Shown here in pieces: positions 35,171 through 43,205 of a stretch of 64,000 bases of DNA. Position 1 is the stretch's first letter, and every line of letters starts with the position of its first letter. The notes beneath the pieces were generated by a model. It searched no databases, was not told the DNA's origin, and saw only the letters and a program-made list of their open reading frames with translations. A program made the translations under genes and the position numbers. This stretch comes from Dyella solisilvae (GTDB taxonomy: Bacteria > Pseudomonadota > Gammaproteobacteria > Xanthomonadales > Rhodanobacteraceae), in contig NZ_QQSY01000005.1 in assembly GCF_003351225.1 (NCBI RefSeq), positions 204,741 through 268,740 on the forward strand, given 5' to 3'.

Positions 35171-35734
35171 ATGAAGAAGTCTTTGATTCTGTGCGTAGTA
35201 GGTACGGTCGTGTTGATGGCGGGCTGCGTGTCGCAACAGAAATACAACGAGTCGGAACAAAAGAACGCCGAGCTCGAGGCGCAGTACCAGCAGCTCAATC
35301 AGCAGATGGGCAGCGAGGTCGCGTCCCGTGACATGCACATCGAGCGCATGCAGAACGCGATCAAGGTTTCGGTCAACAGCCAGTTGCTGTTCCCCTCGGG
35401 CGGCTGGGAAATGTCGGCTGGCGCCAAACAGAGCATTGCCAAGATCGCCGCGATCCTGGCGCCTCATCAGAAGAACCATATTGCCGTGAACGGCTACACG
35501 GACAGCACGCCGATCGGCCCGCAACTCGCAGCCCAGGGCGTGACGACCAATCAGATCCTGTCGCAGAAGCGTGCCGAGAACGTCATGCAGTTCATGATCT
35601 CGCAAGGCGTCAGGCCCGATATGGTCTCCGCTCATGGCTTTGGTGAGCAAAACCCGGTCGCCTCGAACGACACGGCGGAAGGCAAGGCGCAGAATCGCCG
35701 CGTGGAACTCACCATTGCGACTCCTCCGCAGTAA
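35171..35734 (+). CDS. OmpA-family peptidoglycan-associated lipoprotein
   Basis: 187 residues. A lipoprotein signal ends at C19 (VVLMAGC). A short helical linker (about 25-60) leads to an OmpA-like C-terminal domain: LLFPSGGWEMSAGAKQSIAKIA, VNGYTDSTPIG, LSQKRAENVMQFMISQGV and NRRVELTI, with the Asp and Arg that hold the peptidoglycan diaminopimelate. It tethers the outer membrane to the wall. No Tol/Pal genes are nearby, so it is a stand-alone paralogue. AGAGAGGGG precedes the ATG. Confidence 0.92.
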   Translation: MKKSLILCVVGTVVLMAGCVSQQKYNESEQKNAELEAQYQQLNQQMGSEVASRDMHIERMQNAIKVSVNSQLLFPSGGWEMSAGAKQSIAKIAAILAPHQKNHIAVNGYTDSTPIGPQLAAQGVTTNQILSQKRAENVMQFMISQGVRPDMVSAHGFGEQNPVASNDTAEGKAQNRRVELTIATPPQ

Positions 35735-35749
35735 TGTCGAAAAGCAGGA

Positions 35750-35782
35750 GCAGAGTACCTTTCAGGAAGATCGGTACTCTGC
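35750..35782 (+). terminator. Hairpin after the OmpA-like lipoprotein gene
   Basis: GCAGAGTACC and GGTACTCTGC form a perfect 10-bp stem around a 13-nt loop, 15 nt after the stop codon. The arm GGTACTCTGCCCCC is also typical of dispersed palindromes in proteobacterial genomes, so this may be a repeat element used as a terminator. Confidence 0.55.
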
Positions 35783-35978
35783 CCCCTGACGCAGGGAAGC
35801 TTGATGCTCTGGTAGCCCAACGCCGCGGGAACCTTGGCGGCTCGCGCAAGCGCACAAGCGCCCCTCCCGGTCGTCGGACGATCCTCCGCACAACTAAATC
35901 AGACATCTTCTTGCGCTGCCTTTCCTGGCGTCGAGCGCAGCGACCAAGCTCGCTGAGCGCAGTCGGGCGCGCCGAAGA

Positions 35979-36486
35979 TCAAGGTGGCCTCCGCAAGTGA
36001 ACGGTGTCGACGCCGTATGTCACCCCGGCTTGCTGGCGCAAGTAAACCGCCCTCAAACTAGCAAACGCCCGCCCCACGCGCGCAAGCGCAACTCTCCGCA
36101 CACCCTTCGTTCCATCGTTGGCAAGGGCCACGCCAAACCCCCTGCCGCCCCGTGCCGGCAACGCAACAGAACGGCCGCCAGGCGTCATTCCGTTCTTTAG
36201 GGAATGTGCCAAAAACGTTGCCCTTGACCTCAATGCACGCCCAGGCTCCTTGCCGGTAAACGCGCGGGTCCACGAGCCCACCGCCGGGCGTGTAGCGGCT
36301 GGCGCTGTCCAACAGGTTCCCTGGCACGGCGTGTAAGGCGGGGCGATCGGCTGGCAACGCCGCGCCTCCCAGGTTGGGGATGCAAAGATCGATCTGTTCG
36401 CTCCAGGCGAAGTCAGACGCCTCTTCCATCACCGGGTGCACGAATTCCCGCAGAGCCACGCTCTCCCAAGTCACCGACGTCTTCAT
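35979..36486 (-). pseudogene. Decayed sensor histidine kinase (ATPase domain remnant)
   Basis: Minus-strand reading from 36,486 gives a sequence alignable by eye to the HATPase domain of QseC-like kinases: ALREFVHPVMEEASDFAW, ADRPALHAVPGNLLDSASRYTP (N box, normally LLDNALRYTP), ACIEV followed by a ruined DNGPGI (KGNVFGTFP), then PFCCVAGTGRQG. At about 36,140 the frame breaks; one base shift restores GRGFGVALAN, the equivalent of GSGLGLAI (G2 box). The dimerisation/phospho-acceptor domain and sensor part are missing, and no response regulator is adjacent. It is a gene relic with substitutions at nucleotide-binding residues plus a frameshift. Confidence 0.72.
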
Positions 36487-36663
36487 TCGATTGCAGCCGC
36501 GATATCGCCTATGGATCGAACGCAGGCACGCGAAGCGACCAACAATCGACGCCTGACGCGCCCCCGGCGTGTTGGGGGTCGGCGGATGCAACAAAGCCAA
36601 AACTAAGACGGGCCCCTTATAAAGCTGCGCCTAGTCCAAATGGCAGTACTTACAGGGATATCC

Positions 36664-37164
36664 ATGAAAATCGTGACGGCGTGTATCACCGCCACCCTAC
36701 TGCTCACCTGTCTACAAGCGCGTGCTGACGACGACAAAGATATTCCCGTACGAATCGAATTTGGTGGCGCCGGCGAATGGAGCCTGGAAGACCACCAGAT
36801 ACAACGCGGTCCGAGCGTGGCCATAGAGTTCGAAGGCTTCAAAGACTACGAGATCGAGGTCGGCACCGCCCCTCTGCGCCATGGCCACACCACCGAGTGG
36901 AATACCGACGTCATCATCAAAAAGGAATACGCGCTCAGCCCTCACTTCGAATTCGAAGCGGGCCTAGGTCCAGAGTGGAACCACACCGTCGGTAGTCACA
37001 TCAGCAACTCCGCGGGCGCCGAGGTCGAAGCCGAATTGATCTACTGGACCAGCGAAAGGCACCACTTTGGCTGGTACCTTGAGCCTGCGTACGGCTACGA
37101 CTTTGGCAAAGAGCACGAGCAATCCCTGGGTATCGGCATAGGCCTGACCGTACCCCTATTCTGA
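36664..37164 (+). CDS. Small secreted beta-barrel-like outer-membrane protein
   Basis: 166 residues from the ATG at 36,664. The signal peptide (KIVTACITATLLLTCLQARA) is followed by an acidic start and alternating amphipathic strands (VAIEFEGFKDYEIEVGTAPL, FEFEAGLGPEWNHTV, AEVEAELIYWTSERHHFGWYLEPAYGYDF). It ends in GIGLTVPLF with a terminal Phe, the usual C-terminal signature of outer-membrane barrels. About eight strands fit the length. Function unknown. It is followed by a perfect copy of the dispersed palindrome. Confidence 0.75.
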   Translation: MKIVTACITATLLLTCLQARADDDKDIPVRIEFGGAGEWSLEDHQIQRGPSVAIEFEGFKDYEIEVGTAPLRHGHTTEWNTDVIIKKEYALSPHFEFEAGLGPEWNHTVGSHISNSAGAEVEAELIYWTSERHHFGWYLEPAYGYDFGKEHEQSLGIGIGLTVPLF

Positions 37165-37170
37165 GATGAA

Positions 37171-37194
37171 GTCCGCTTCTGGCCGGAAGCGGAC
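37171..37194. repeat. Dispersed palindrome, intact copy
   Basis: GTCCGCTTC-TGGCCG-GAAGCGGAC is a perfect 9-bp inverted repeat, 7 nt after a stop codon. It is the clearest copy of a family scattered through 37-62 kb. Confidence 0.8.
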
Positions 37195-37357
37195 CTCACC
37201 ATGTCCGTCGGCTGCCGTGCGCGCATCCCGGGTGACAACCAGGTGGGGGCGGCCGGCTTGACAGGGGCGGCACTCTGCCTTTATTCGTAGCTTACGCGAG
37301 ACTTGCATCTAGTTTGGCGTGCCCTGCTCGCGGGAATAGGGGATCCAGAAAACTCGA

Positions 37358-37528
37358 GTGAAACCACAGATACCACTTCTGGTGGCCGCGGGCGTTGTTG
37401 CGCTCACCTTGAGCATCCTCTCAGGTAGCTCGTCTCGGAAACCAACACAAATGGAAGGAAGCACCATGGCAAAGCGGATAGGACTCGCGTTCGTGCTCAT
37501 GTTTCTAGCTTCGTTTGTCGCTCAATAG
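37358..37528 (+). CDS. Small two-helix membrane protein (56 aa)
   Basis: A GTG at 37,358 opens a 56-codon frame with two hydrophobic segments (IPLLVAAGVVALTLSIL and IGLAFVLMFLASFVA) around a polar loop (SSSRKPTQMEGSTMAKR). A better ribosome site (GGAAGG) lies before the internal ATG at 37,446, which would leave only the second helix. The stop is 13 nt before the next membrane-anchored gene, so a small operon is likely. No family recognised. Confidence 0.4.
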   Translation: MKPQIPLLVAAGVVALTLSILSGSSSRKPTQMEGSTMAKRIGLAFVLMFLASFVAQ

Positions 37529-37541
37529 GTAGCGAGGAAAT

Positions 37542-37988
37542 ATGCGCACTTCACTCGTTTTTATATTGGGGTTTGTAGTCGGCTGCATCGTCGGTTTGGC
37601 GACGATTGGAGTGATGTATTACCAGCACTATTTCGTGACGCTTGATGGGCCCGCAGGCGTTGTTGCTCGGAGCTTTCAGGATTTGGTGAGCGAAGTTCAA
37701 AAGCCAATCGATGGCACAGCCAGAACAGCAGAAGAAATTGCGGACGAGCGATTGAGGCTCTTGGTAGGGGAAAGTGTGCTTGCCGCCGATGCTTTTTGCA
37801 CCATGAACCAGGGCAACAGGAGTGCGACTCAGCGCGCGGCTGCGAAACTACAGTCAAATCCCCTGTTCCTGAATCTCGTCTCGAATCTACATCGCGAAGA
37901 TGCGAGGGCAGCCGTAGAGTTCATAAAAAGCTCGCCCGTAACGGGGCAACAGTGCACGGTCTTTCAATCGCCTGTGATTGGGCATTGA
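37542..37988 (+). CDS. Membrane-anchored hypothetical protein (148 aa)
   Basis: 148 residues with GAGGAA before the ATG. A single N-terminal transmembrane helix (TSLVFILGFVVGCIVGLATIGVMYY) anchors a helical domain of about 115 residues containing two cysteines (in AFCTMNQ and QQCTVF). No recognised domain. It follows the small two-helix protein by 13 nt. Base composition is more AT-rich than the genes of the first 34 kb, suggesting transfer or relaxed selection. Confidence 0.65.
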   Translation: MRTSLVFILGFVVGCIVGLATIGVMYYQHYFVTLDGPAGVVARSFQDLVSEVQKPIDGTARTAEEIADERLRLLVGESVLAADAFCTMNQGNRSATQRAAAKLQSNPLFLNLVSNLHREDARAAVEFIKSSPVTGQQCTVFQSPVIGH

Positions 37989-38128
37989 TCGTTGTTGTGT
38001 CCAGGCACCGGAGGACACCCCAGTGCGTATTTCGGTTATAGCGAACCACCGTTGCGCTCCGGTCTAAGCAGCGCGCTGGTATTGGACGCCATGCTGCTGT
38101 TTCTCAATTTGCGCTATCCAGAAAGATC

Positions 38129-38190
38129 CCTATATGGACTCCTCCCCTTTGCCAAGCATCCCCTAGCTCTGACGTCCGTGTCGCCTGCAG
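38129..38190. repeat. Long direct repeat, left copy
   Basis: The segment from TATATGGACTCCTCC (38,131) to about 38,190 matches the sequence at 63,941-64,000 with two mismatches over about 60 bp. The right copy runs off the window, so the true repeat may be longer. The 37,989-38,366 interval around the left copy has no supported gene and may be the full repeat unit. Confidence 0.85.
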
Positions 38191-38366
38191 ACCCGAATCC
38201 GCAGGTCGGCAAGTCCGCCTTGCTCCTGAGGCATCCCCAACTGACCGATAGCCTGCCCGAGCCGCTGGCCTCGGTGCCGGACCCGACGTTCGCTGAAATA
38301 GCTATCCATCGAAGTAAGCAAGGGAATAGCGCCAACTCCGTAGCTCGGGCCATGGCACCGATTGCG

Positions 38367-38741
38367 TCAGCTACCCGACGTCTTGCGAACCTCCGCCACT
38401 AGTGCCGCCACGTCCTTTTCACTCAGCAAGTTCAGTTCCTGGAAGGCAGCATCAGTGACTCGCTTGTCACCCTGGCCTTCCCCGTGAAGCGCGTATCCAT
38501 CGTCATCCGCGATGAACGTGAAATGGAAGCGAACCGCCTTGTTCTTCGGAGCCGACACGATCCGGATGGACTTGCCATCTTCGCACCCGTACACAAGCCA
38601 ATCGGTCTTTCCGTACTGCTTGGTCACTGGCCCGATGCTGCACTTCATCGCCGGCGCCGAGTCAGAGGCCAGCACCTGCTCCGGCAGCACGGGCAACGCC
38701 AGGACCAGCGCCAGCGCAGCGCTCAATAGACAACCTCTCAT
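38367..38741 (-). CDS. Small secreted hypothetical protein (124 aa)
   Basis: 124 residues with a signal peptide (LLSAALALVLALPVLPEQVLA). The mature part has two cysteines (MKCSIGPV and YGCEDGK) that could form a disulfide, and a beta-rich middle (DWLVYGCEDGKSIRIVSAPKNKAVRFHFTFIADDDGY). It ends with a helical, Lys/Glu-rich tail. Periplasmic location expected; function unknown. Confidence 0.68.
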   Translation of the reverse strand: MRGCLLSAALALVLALPVLPEQVLASDSAPAMKCSIGPVTKQYGKTDWLVYGCEDGKSIRIVSAPKNKAVRFHFTFIADDDGYALHGEGQGDKRVTDAAFQELNLLSEKDVAALVAEVRKTSGS

Positions 38742-38887
38742 GGAAACCTCTTTCGTTGCGTCGTTGAGTGGATTGCGCCATCAACCCAACAGGAACCCCT
38801 AACCGGCGGTCTCCGTGTGTCGTATTGTTCGGCGGCTGGTAGTGGGCGTCCAACCGGCGCTTTAGCCGTAGCGAAATTCCCGGATTA

Positions 38888-39763
38888 CTAGCCGCCGTCC
38901 AAGGGCGAAGTCAGCTCCACCGATGACGAGGCCGCTTGCACGTGCCCATCGGCGATCGCATCCGAACCTTGCGCCAACGCCTCCGGCACCAGCAGTTCAG
39001 GAGGAAGAGGGTTTGAAGTCCGCTTGAGCCGCGGGCCAGGAATGTAGACCTCCCACTCGCCGAGGCCAGGCTCTTTGACCGGTGGCGCTCCGCGGACCTG
39101 GAGGTTGAATCGGACCGGTACGCGCACGTACCAACCTGGCGCATTGGCGTACTTACCTGTCGTCGGCACATTCCAGGTCCAGTCTTGAAGTGCGGCACTG
39201 GCAGCTCGCGCGAGGTCGTTGCGCATACGCTCCTGATCGTGTTCAGGGACGGCCGACCGGAGGTTTACCTGCTCCGTCTCTGTCTTCCGGGTCTTGCCGT
39301 CGCGGCCAACCAGGACCAGCGTGTAGACCGTGCCCTGGACACGCGCATCTAGGGCCATGAGTGGGTACTTGGGCTGCACACGCTTGAGGGAGGTTGGCCT
39401 GGCGTCTTCGGTATGAAAGTCGTCATCGAACGATGCCGCGATGATGCTGACTCTATCGTGCTTGTCATCAACCGGGGCCGCGAGAAGACGAATGGTCATG
39501 CGCTCGGTGATATCGATCGGCAACGTGATCGACCTCTTGAACGTCCATACCGGAATGTTCTTGTCGAGCAAAGTGCGGACAGCGGGCGCTAGCTTGTCAG
39601 CCTGGTCGAGGGTGTAGCTGTGAACCTTTCCTTCGGGCGTGACCTGTACCGTACCGGTGATCAACGTCGTGGCCACAACCTGCTTGCGCACGTCTTCGGT
39701 ATGACCTGCCATGGACGCCAGGCTGAGGCAGACTGCCAAGGCCATGGCTAAATTCGTTCGCAT
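38888..39763 (-). CDS. Secreted protein with TonB C-terminal-like domain
   Basis: 291 residues. The N-terminus (NLAMALAVCLSLASMAGHTE) reads as a cleavable signal peptide rather than the longer anchor and Pro-rich spacer of true TonB. Residues about 128-175 contain PKYPLMALDARVQGTVYTLVLVGRDGKTRK, the usual start of the TonB C-terminal fold. No ExbB/ExbD genes are nearby. It is probably a periplasmic TonB-like protein of unknown role, as many Xanthomonadales have in large numbers. Confidence 0.7.
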   Translation of the reverse strand: MRTNLAMALAVCLSLASMAGHTEDVRKQVVATTLITGTVQVTPEGKVHSYTLDQADKLAPAVRTLLDKNIPVWTFKRSITLPIDITERMTIRLLAAPVDDKHDRVSIIAASFDDDFHTEDARPTSLKRVQPKYPLMALDARVQGTVYTLVLVGRDGKTRKTETEQVNLRSAVPEHDQERMRNDLARAASAALQDWTWNVPTTGKYANAPGWYVRVPVRFNLQVRGAPPVKEPGLGEWEVYIPGPRLKRTSNPLPPELLVPEALAQGSDAIADGHVQAASSSVELTSPLDGG

Positions 39764-39930
39764 TGGATTCCCCCACGGAATTGTCGTCTCTCGACTGAGA
39801 CCTTTTATGCGGCTTGGCGGTGGCGGGCATTGGTTGCCTCTACCTCACTGACCAAACTTCACTGATCGGCTAGCGCGCCGGCCGATTTACACCCAAGCGC
39901 CATGCAACGGTGCGCCCAAGGATTGAAAGT

Positions 39931-39957
39931 GAGCGCTTCGACTCGGAAGCGGACAAG
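39931..39957. repeat. Dispersed palindrome, diverged copy
   Basis: GAGCGCTTCGACTCGGAAGCGGAC shows the same arms (GCGCTTC and GAAGCGGAC) in the gap beyond the small membrane-protein gene. Confidence 0.55.
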
Positions 39958-39979
39958 TGCACCATGTCCACACCAGGCC

Positions 39980-40336
39980 CTAGCTCGCCCAATAAACGAC
40001 CCACTCAAGCAAATATCCTCCATAGAACAGCAGAGCGAACCCAAGCAGCCACAACAGTCCCAACGCGCCTCTGGTTCTTATCAAGTAGTAAGGCAGGTAA
40101 GGCAACCAGAAGACGAACACCAAAAACCCGAACTCGAATGGGCGGTAGAGGTCCCTGCGTTCTCGACAGTCCAGGTCCACCCAGAGGACGAGAAGCACGA
40201 GGAAGACGAGCGACCAAGTTGCCTGGAAGGAAGCCCCAGCATTGAGACCTTGGGCAAACAGCGCCGCCTCGTAGCCACCGACTGCGACAGACACCACCAC
40301 CAGTGTGAAAAGCAACACCCTGCTCTTTAAGGCCAC
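39980..40336 (-). CDS. Small polytopic membrane protein (118 aa)
   Basis: 118 residues from a GTG at 40,336 that is preceded by an excellent AAGGAGG; the ATG further upstream lies inside a repeat element and has no ribosome site. Four hydrophobic helices: LLFTLVVVSVAVGGYEAALFA, WSLVFLVLLVLWV, FGFLVFVFWLPYLPYYLI and LGLLWLLGFALLFYGGYLLEWVVYW. No family recognised. It sits 130 nt downstream of no same-strand gene end and is probably monocistronic. Confidence 0.65.
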   Translation of the reverse strand: MALKSRVLLFTLVVVSVAVGGYEAALFAQGLNAGASFQATWSLVFLVLLVLWVDLDCRERRDLYRPFEFGFLVFVFWLPYLPYYLIRTRGALGLLWLLGFALLFYGGYLLEWVVYWAS

Positions 40337-40368
40337 GACACCTCCTTGGCGCTGCCGGCTTTGAACGA

Positions 40369-40397
40369 TATCCGCTTCCGATCGAAACTGGACATTC
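40369..40397. repeat. Dispersed palindrome, diverged copy
   Basis: TATCCGCTTCCGATCGAAACTGGACATT keeps the TCCGCTTC arm and a decayed GAAACTGGAC arm. Confidence 0.5.
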
Positions 40398-40466
40398 ACA
40401 TCCCCGGACTAAGGCCCATCCCGCTCGAAGCCCCACCCGGCCCACATTCATTGCGCGCTCCGCGCC

Positions 40467-42224
40467 CTAAGGCGCCGCCGTCAGGCCGTGCGCGGTAGCG
40501 CGCGTCTCGATTTGCGAATCAAGTGAGCGAGCAGCGACCAGGTCGGCATTACCTGCGTCGACCTGGCCGCTGCGAATCTTCGCGAGGCCAAGAACGTAGC
40601 GTGACCATGCCGAACGGGGCAGTTTCGCCACAGCCTGCTCGTATGCCTTGACCGACTCTGGATAATGTCCGAGCCGAAACTCGACCAGACCGAGGCTGTC
40701 GAGGTAAGGCGGCTTTTCGCCGTCGCGCTTGATCGCCTTGCGGCAATCCTTCAAGGCATCGTCGAGCATCTGATTGCTCAGGCTTCGCGCGAAGCAACGT
40801 TCGTTGAGGGCGGAACCAAGCATGGCGTCATCGTTGTGCATATGAATCCAACCATCGAGCATCGGCAATGCCGCCGCGGGCTCATCGAGCTGAATGTAGA
40901 GGGTGGCAATCGTACGCGCCTCCGCTGATCCAGCCGGCGCCAACGCACTTGCCCCCGTCGCATCCGCTGCAGCTCCGACGCGGTCCTTGCGTGAGAAACG
41001 CAGCTCGGCGCGCATCAGCAAAGCTTCGAAATTCTTCGGATCCAGACCTAAGGCCGTGTCCAGATCGGTCAGCGCAGCCTCGGGCTGCCTGGCAACCTCA
41101 TGCGCCCTCGCGCGCGCCACATAGTTGGCCGCATGATCGGGAGCCAAGCCGATGGCCTTGTCCAGATCGGCAAGCGCCGCACTGGGTTCGCCGCGCGACA
41201 AGTGCGCTTGCCCCGATAAGGCGTAAGCCTCCGGGCTCAGGGGCGCCGCCCCTGTTCCATCCGCTCCACTGCCGGCGCCGGTTTTTGGGTCCTCGCCCGG
41301 CGGAGTGGCAAAGGTAAACACACGCCCACCGTTATAGGTGAAGAACACCTTGCCCGTGCTTTTGGCAATGAACATGTGGTGGGCAAGGATGAAGTCCACG
41401 CCGAGGAGCATGTCGGTCTGGTCACCGATATCGCCGTCAATCACCATCATCTGACTGTGCTGGATTGTCTCCGTCCCGACCGAAAACGAGTCAATTCTCA
41501 CCGTCCATTGCTTGACCTGCTTGGCGCCGAAACCCATGGCGGTACTGCCCGCCTTGACGCCCGGCGCGCTGAGGTTGACGCCAATCCGCTCTGCAGCGTC
41601 ACGCGTAAGTACGGTCGCGTCGGCCCCGGAGTCGACCATGGCGCGCACTTTGTGGCCATTGATCATTACGTTGATGAAAGTGCGCCGATCATGTCCGTTG
41701 TCACCCGGCTCAATGTCGGCAACGTTGTAATTGCCATCCTTCTCCCAGTACGCCAGCTGCGTCTTTGCGCAATGCTCCGTCTTCAACAGGGTCAACCGAC
41801 CGTGCGCGAAGTCGAGTTCCAGATCGGCGAAATCCAGCAGGTTGGAGCCAAGCAGCGCGCTGCCGACATCCGTGCCACCCACCAGAAAAGACACATTTTT
41901 CAGCGTGGTATTGAGGATGCCAAGCTCTTTGACCTTGGCCTGCTGGACGAACGCACTGCCTCCAATGCCATCGATACGGAGCCCGAAGGGTGCGGGCTCC
42001 AGCTTGAGTCCGAGCGCCGAGGCATTGGCAGCCGACATGACGTTGAAGAAGGCGCCCGTGTCGATCATGAAGCGCGTCGGGCTTCCGTTGACCTGCACCA
42101 GGGTGGTGGGCTTATTGCCTACCATTTCGACGGGAAGCGTTCCGTAATTTATGAGATGGCAGTCATCTGCCCACGCTTGGCCCGCAAGCAGTACGGCTAT
42201 TCCCATAAGGAAACGTTGCAACAC
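40467..42224 (-). CDS. Secreted protein with two retropepsin-like domains and TPR repeats
   Basis: 585 residues from a GTG at 42,224 that follows GGGGAGAG and gives a normal signal peptide (LQRFLMGIAVLLAGQAWA); an ATG at 42,269 would add 15 residues. Two clan-AA aspartic-protease-like domains follow: FMID55TGAFF with LLGSNLLDFADLELDF, and AMVD198SGADATVL with LLGVDFILAHH. Each single retropepsin needs a dimer, so the tandem could form one intramolecular two-Asp active site. After a Gly/Ala linker (about 325-345), about six TPR motifs (residues 350-570) would bind protein partners. Expected periplasmic. Probably a regulated protease or protease-like binder; catalysis is untested. Confidence 0.82.
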   Translation of the reverse strand: MLQRFLMGIAVLLAGQAWADDCHLINYGTLPVEMVGNKPTTLVQVNGSPTRFMIDTGAFFNVMSAANASALGLKLEPAPFGLRIDGIGGSAFVQQAKVKELGILNTTLKNVSFLVGGTDVGSALLGSNLLDFADLELDFAHGRLTLLKTEHCAKTQLAYWEKDGNYNVADIEPGDNGHDRRTFINVMINGHKVRAMVDSGADATVLTRDAAERIGVNLSAPGVKAGSTAMGFGAKQVKQWTVRIDSFSVGTETIQHSQMMVIDGDIGDQTDMLLGVDFILAHHMFIAKSTGKVFFTYNGGRVFTFATPPGEDPKTGAGSGADGTGAAPLSPEAYALSGQAHLSRGEPSAALADLDKAIGLAPDHAANYVARARAHEVARQPEAALTDLDTALGLDPKNFEALLMRAELRFSRKDRVGAAADATGASALAPAGSAEARTIATLYIQLDEPAAALPMLDGWIHMHNDDAMLGSALNERCFARSLSNQMLDDALKDCRKAIKRDGEKPPYLDSLGLVEFRLGHYPESVKAYEQAVAKLPRSAWSRYVLGLAKIRSGQVDAGNADLVAARSLDSQIETRATAHGLTAAP

Positions 42225-42353
42225 CTTCTTCTCTCCCCTTCTGTCCAAAACCAACTCCGCAAGAATCATGACCGGCTTTCAATATCTCTGACTACGACCG
42301 TGGCCCGTTCAAGCCGCCGCCGTTTGATGTCCGCCCAGGAGCGGGAGCAGACG

Positions 42354-42590
42354 CTAGTAATTCCATTGAGCAATCTCGCGAAGCCGGCCGTCGGGTAATG
42401 CAAACTCGGGGCCCATCGCCATCGCTTCCAGCGACACCAATAGCTGCTTGACGTCCGGGCCAATGTCGCGCGCGTGGCGCAGGTAGGTCTGGTACGCCCA
42501 ATCCGCGACCTGCCCATAATCAATCGCGCCAGAGAAACCCTTGAGAACTTCTCTCAACTCACCTGCAAGATCATGCTCCGAATATGTCAT
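42354..42590 (-). CDS. Small cytosolic hypothetical protein (78 aa)
   Basis: 78 residues from the ATG at 42,590 (GGGGGCGG upstream). Acidic and helical (SEHDLAGELREVLKGFSGAIDYGQVADWAYQTYLRHARDI), with no signal or membrane helix. Its size and charge recall small immunity-type proteins, but no toxin gene adjoins it. Function unknown. Confidence 0.55.
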   Translation of the reverse strand: MTYSEHDLAGELREVLKGFSGAIDYGQVADWAYQTYLRHARDIGPDVKQLLVSLEAMAMGPEFALPDGRLREIAQWNY

Positions 42591-42623
42591 TGCCGCCCCC
42601 TGATCAGTTCCTCGTATCGTGAC

Positions 42624-42646
42624 GTCCATTCCGGTCGGAAACGGAC
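42624..42646. repeat. Dispersed palindrome, diverged copy
   Basis: GTCCATTCCGGTCGGAAACGGAC, an imperfect inverted repeat in the gap before the DUF2059 gene. Confidence 0.6.
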
Positions 42647-42662
42647 ATCATCGCCATCTCGA

Positions 42663-43205
42663 TTAAGGGGCGGACTGTGTGTCTGGTGTCGGATGCGCCT
42701 CGCGATAGCCCTTGAGTTCTTTCACCATGTCAGCACTGATTTGTCGCATCTGCGGCAGCATCGTTTGCATCTTTGCCTGGGTCATCGCCATCGTCTGCTG
42801 CAGGACCTGAGGCATCTTCTGGATCACCGCTTGCCCCGACGGTGACTTGTAGAACGCCACGAGATCGTCTACCTCCTTCTGCGTGAAGGTCTTCCGGTAG
42901 ATGTCCAGCATCATGGGTTCCATCTGGGGCCAGGCGATTTGTTGCTTGACCAGGTCCGCCAGCTTTTCCACACCGCGATTGACGATCTTCTGTTCCTCCG
43001 GAGCCAGCGGTGCACCATTGTTTGCCTGCTCTGCTGACTTCAACATCATCCCGTTCATTTGAGCTGCCATTCCGTCGAGCAACTTTCTCGACTGCATCAC
43101 ATCAAGCAGTTGATGAATTGATTCGTCGCTCGGCGGCGCTTCCGTGCCCCATGCCGGCGACATCAGAACAGCGAGCATCAACAGCAGCAAGAAACGACAC
43201 TTCAT
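42663..43205 (-). CDS. DUF2059 family secreted protein
   Basis: 180 residues from the ATG at 43,205. The signal peptide (FLLLLMLAVLMSPAWG) precedes a wholly helical, Met/Gln-rich mature protein. The core FTQKEVDDLVAFYKSPSGQAVIQKMPQVLQQ is the DUF2059 signature, found in many proteobacterial periplasmic proteins of unknown function. The neighbouring genes give no functional lead. Confidence 0.87.
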   Translation of the reverse strand: MKCRFLLLLMLAVLMSPAWGTEAPPSDESIHQLLDVMQSRKLLDGMAAQMNGMMLKSAEQANNGAPLAPEEQKIVNRGVEKLADLVKQQIAWPQMEPMMLDIYRKTFTQKEVDDLVAFYKSPSGQAVIQKMPQVLQQTMAMTQAKMQTMLPQMRQISADMVKELKGYREAHPTPDTQSAP

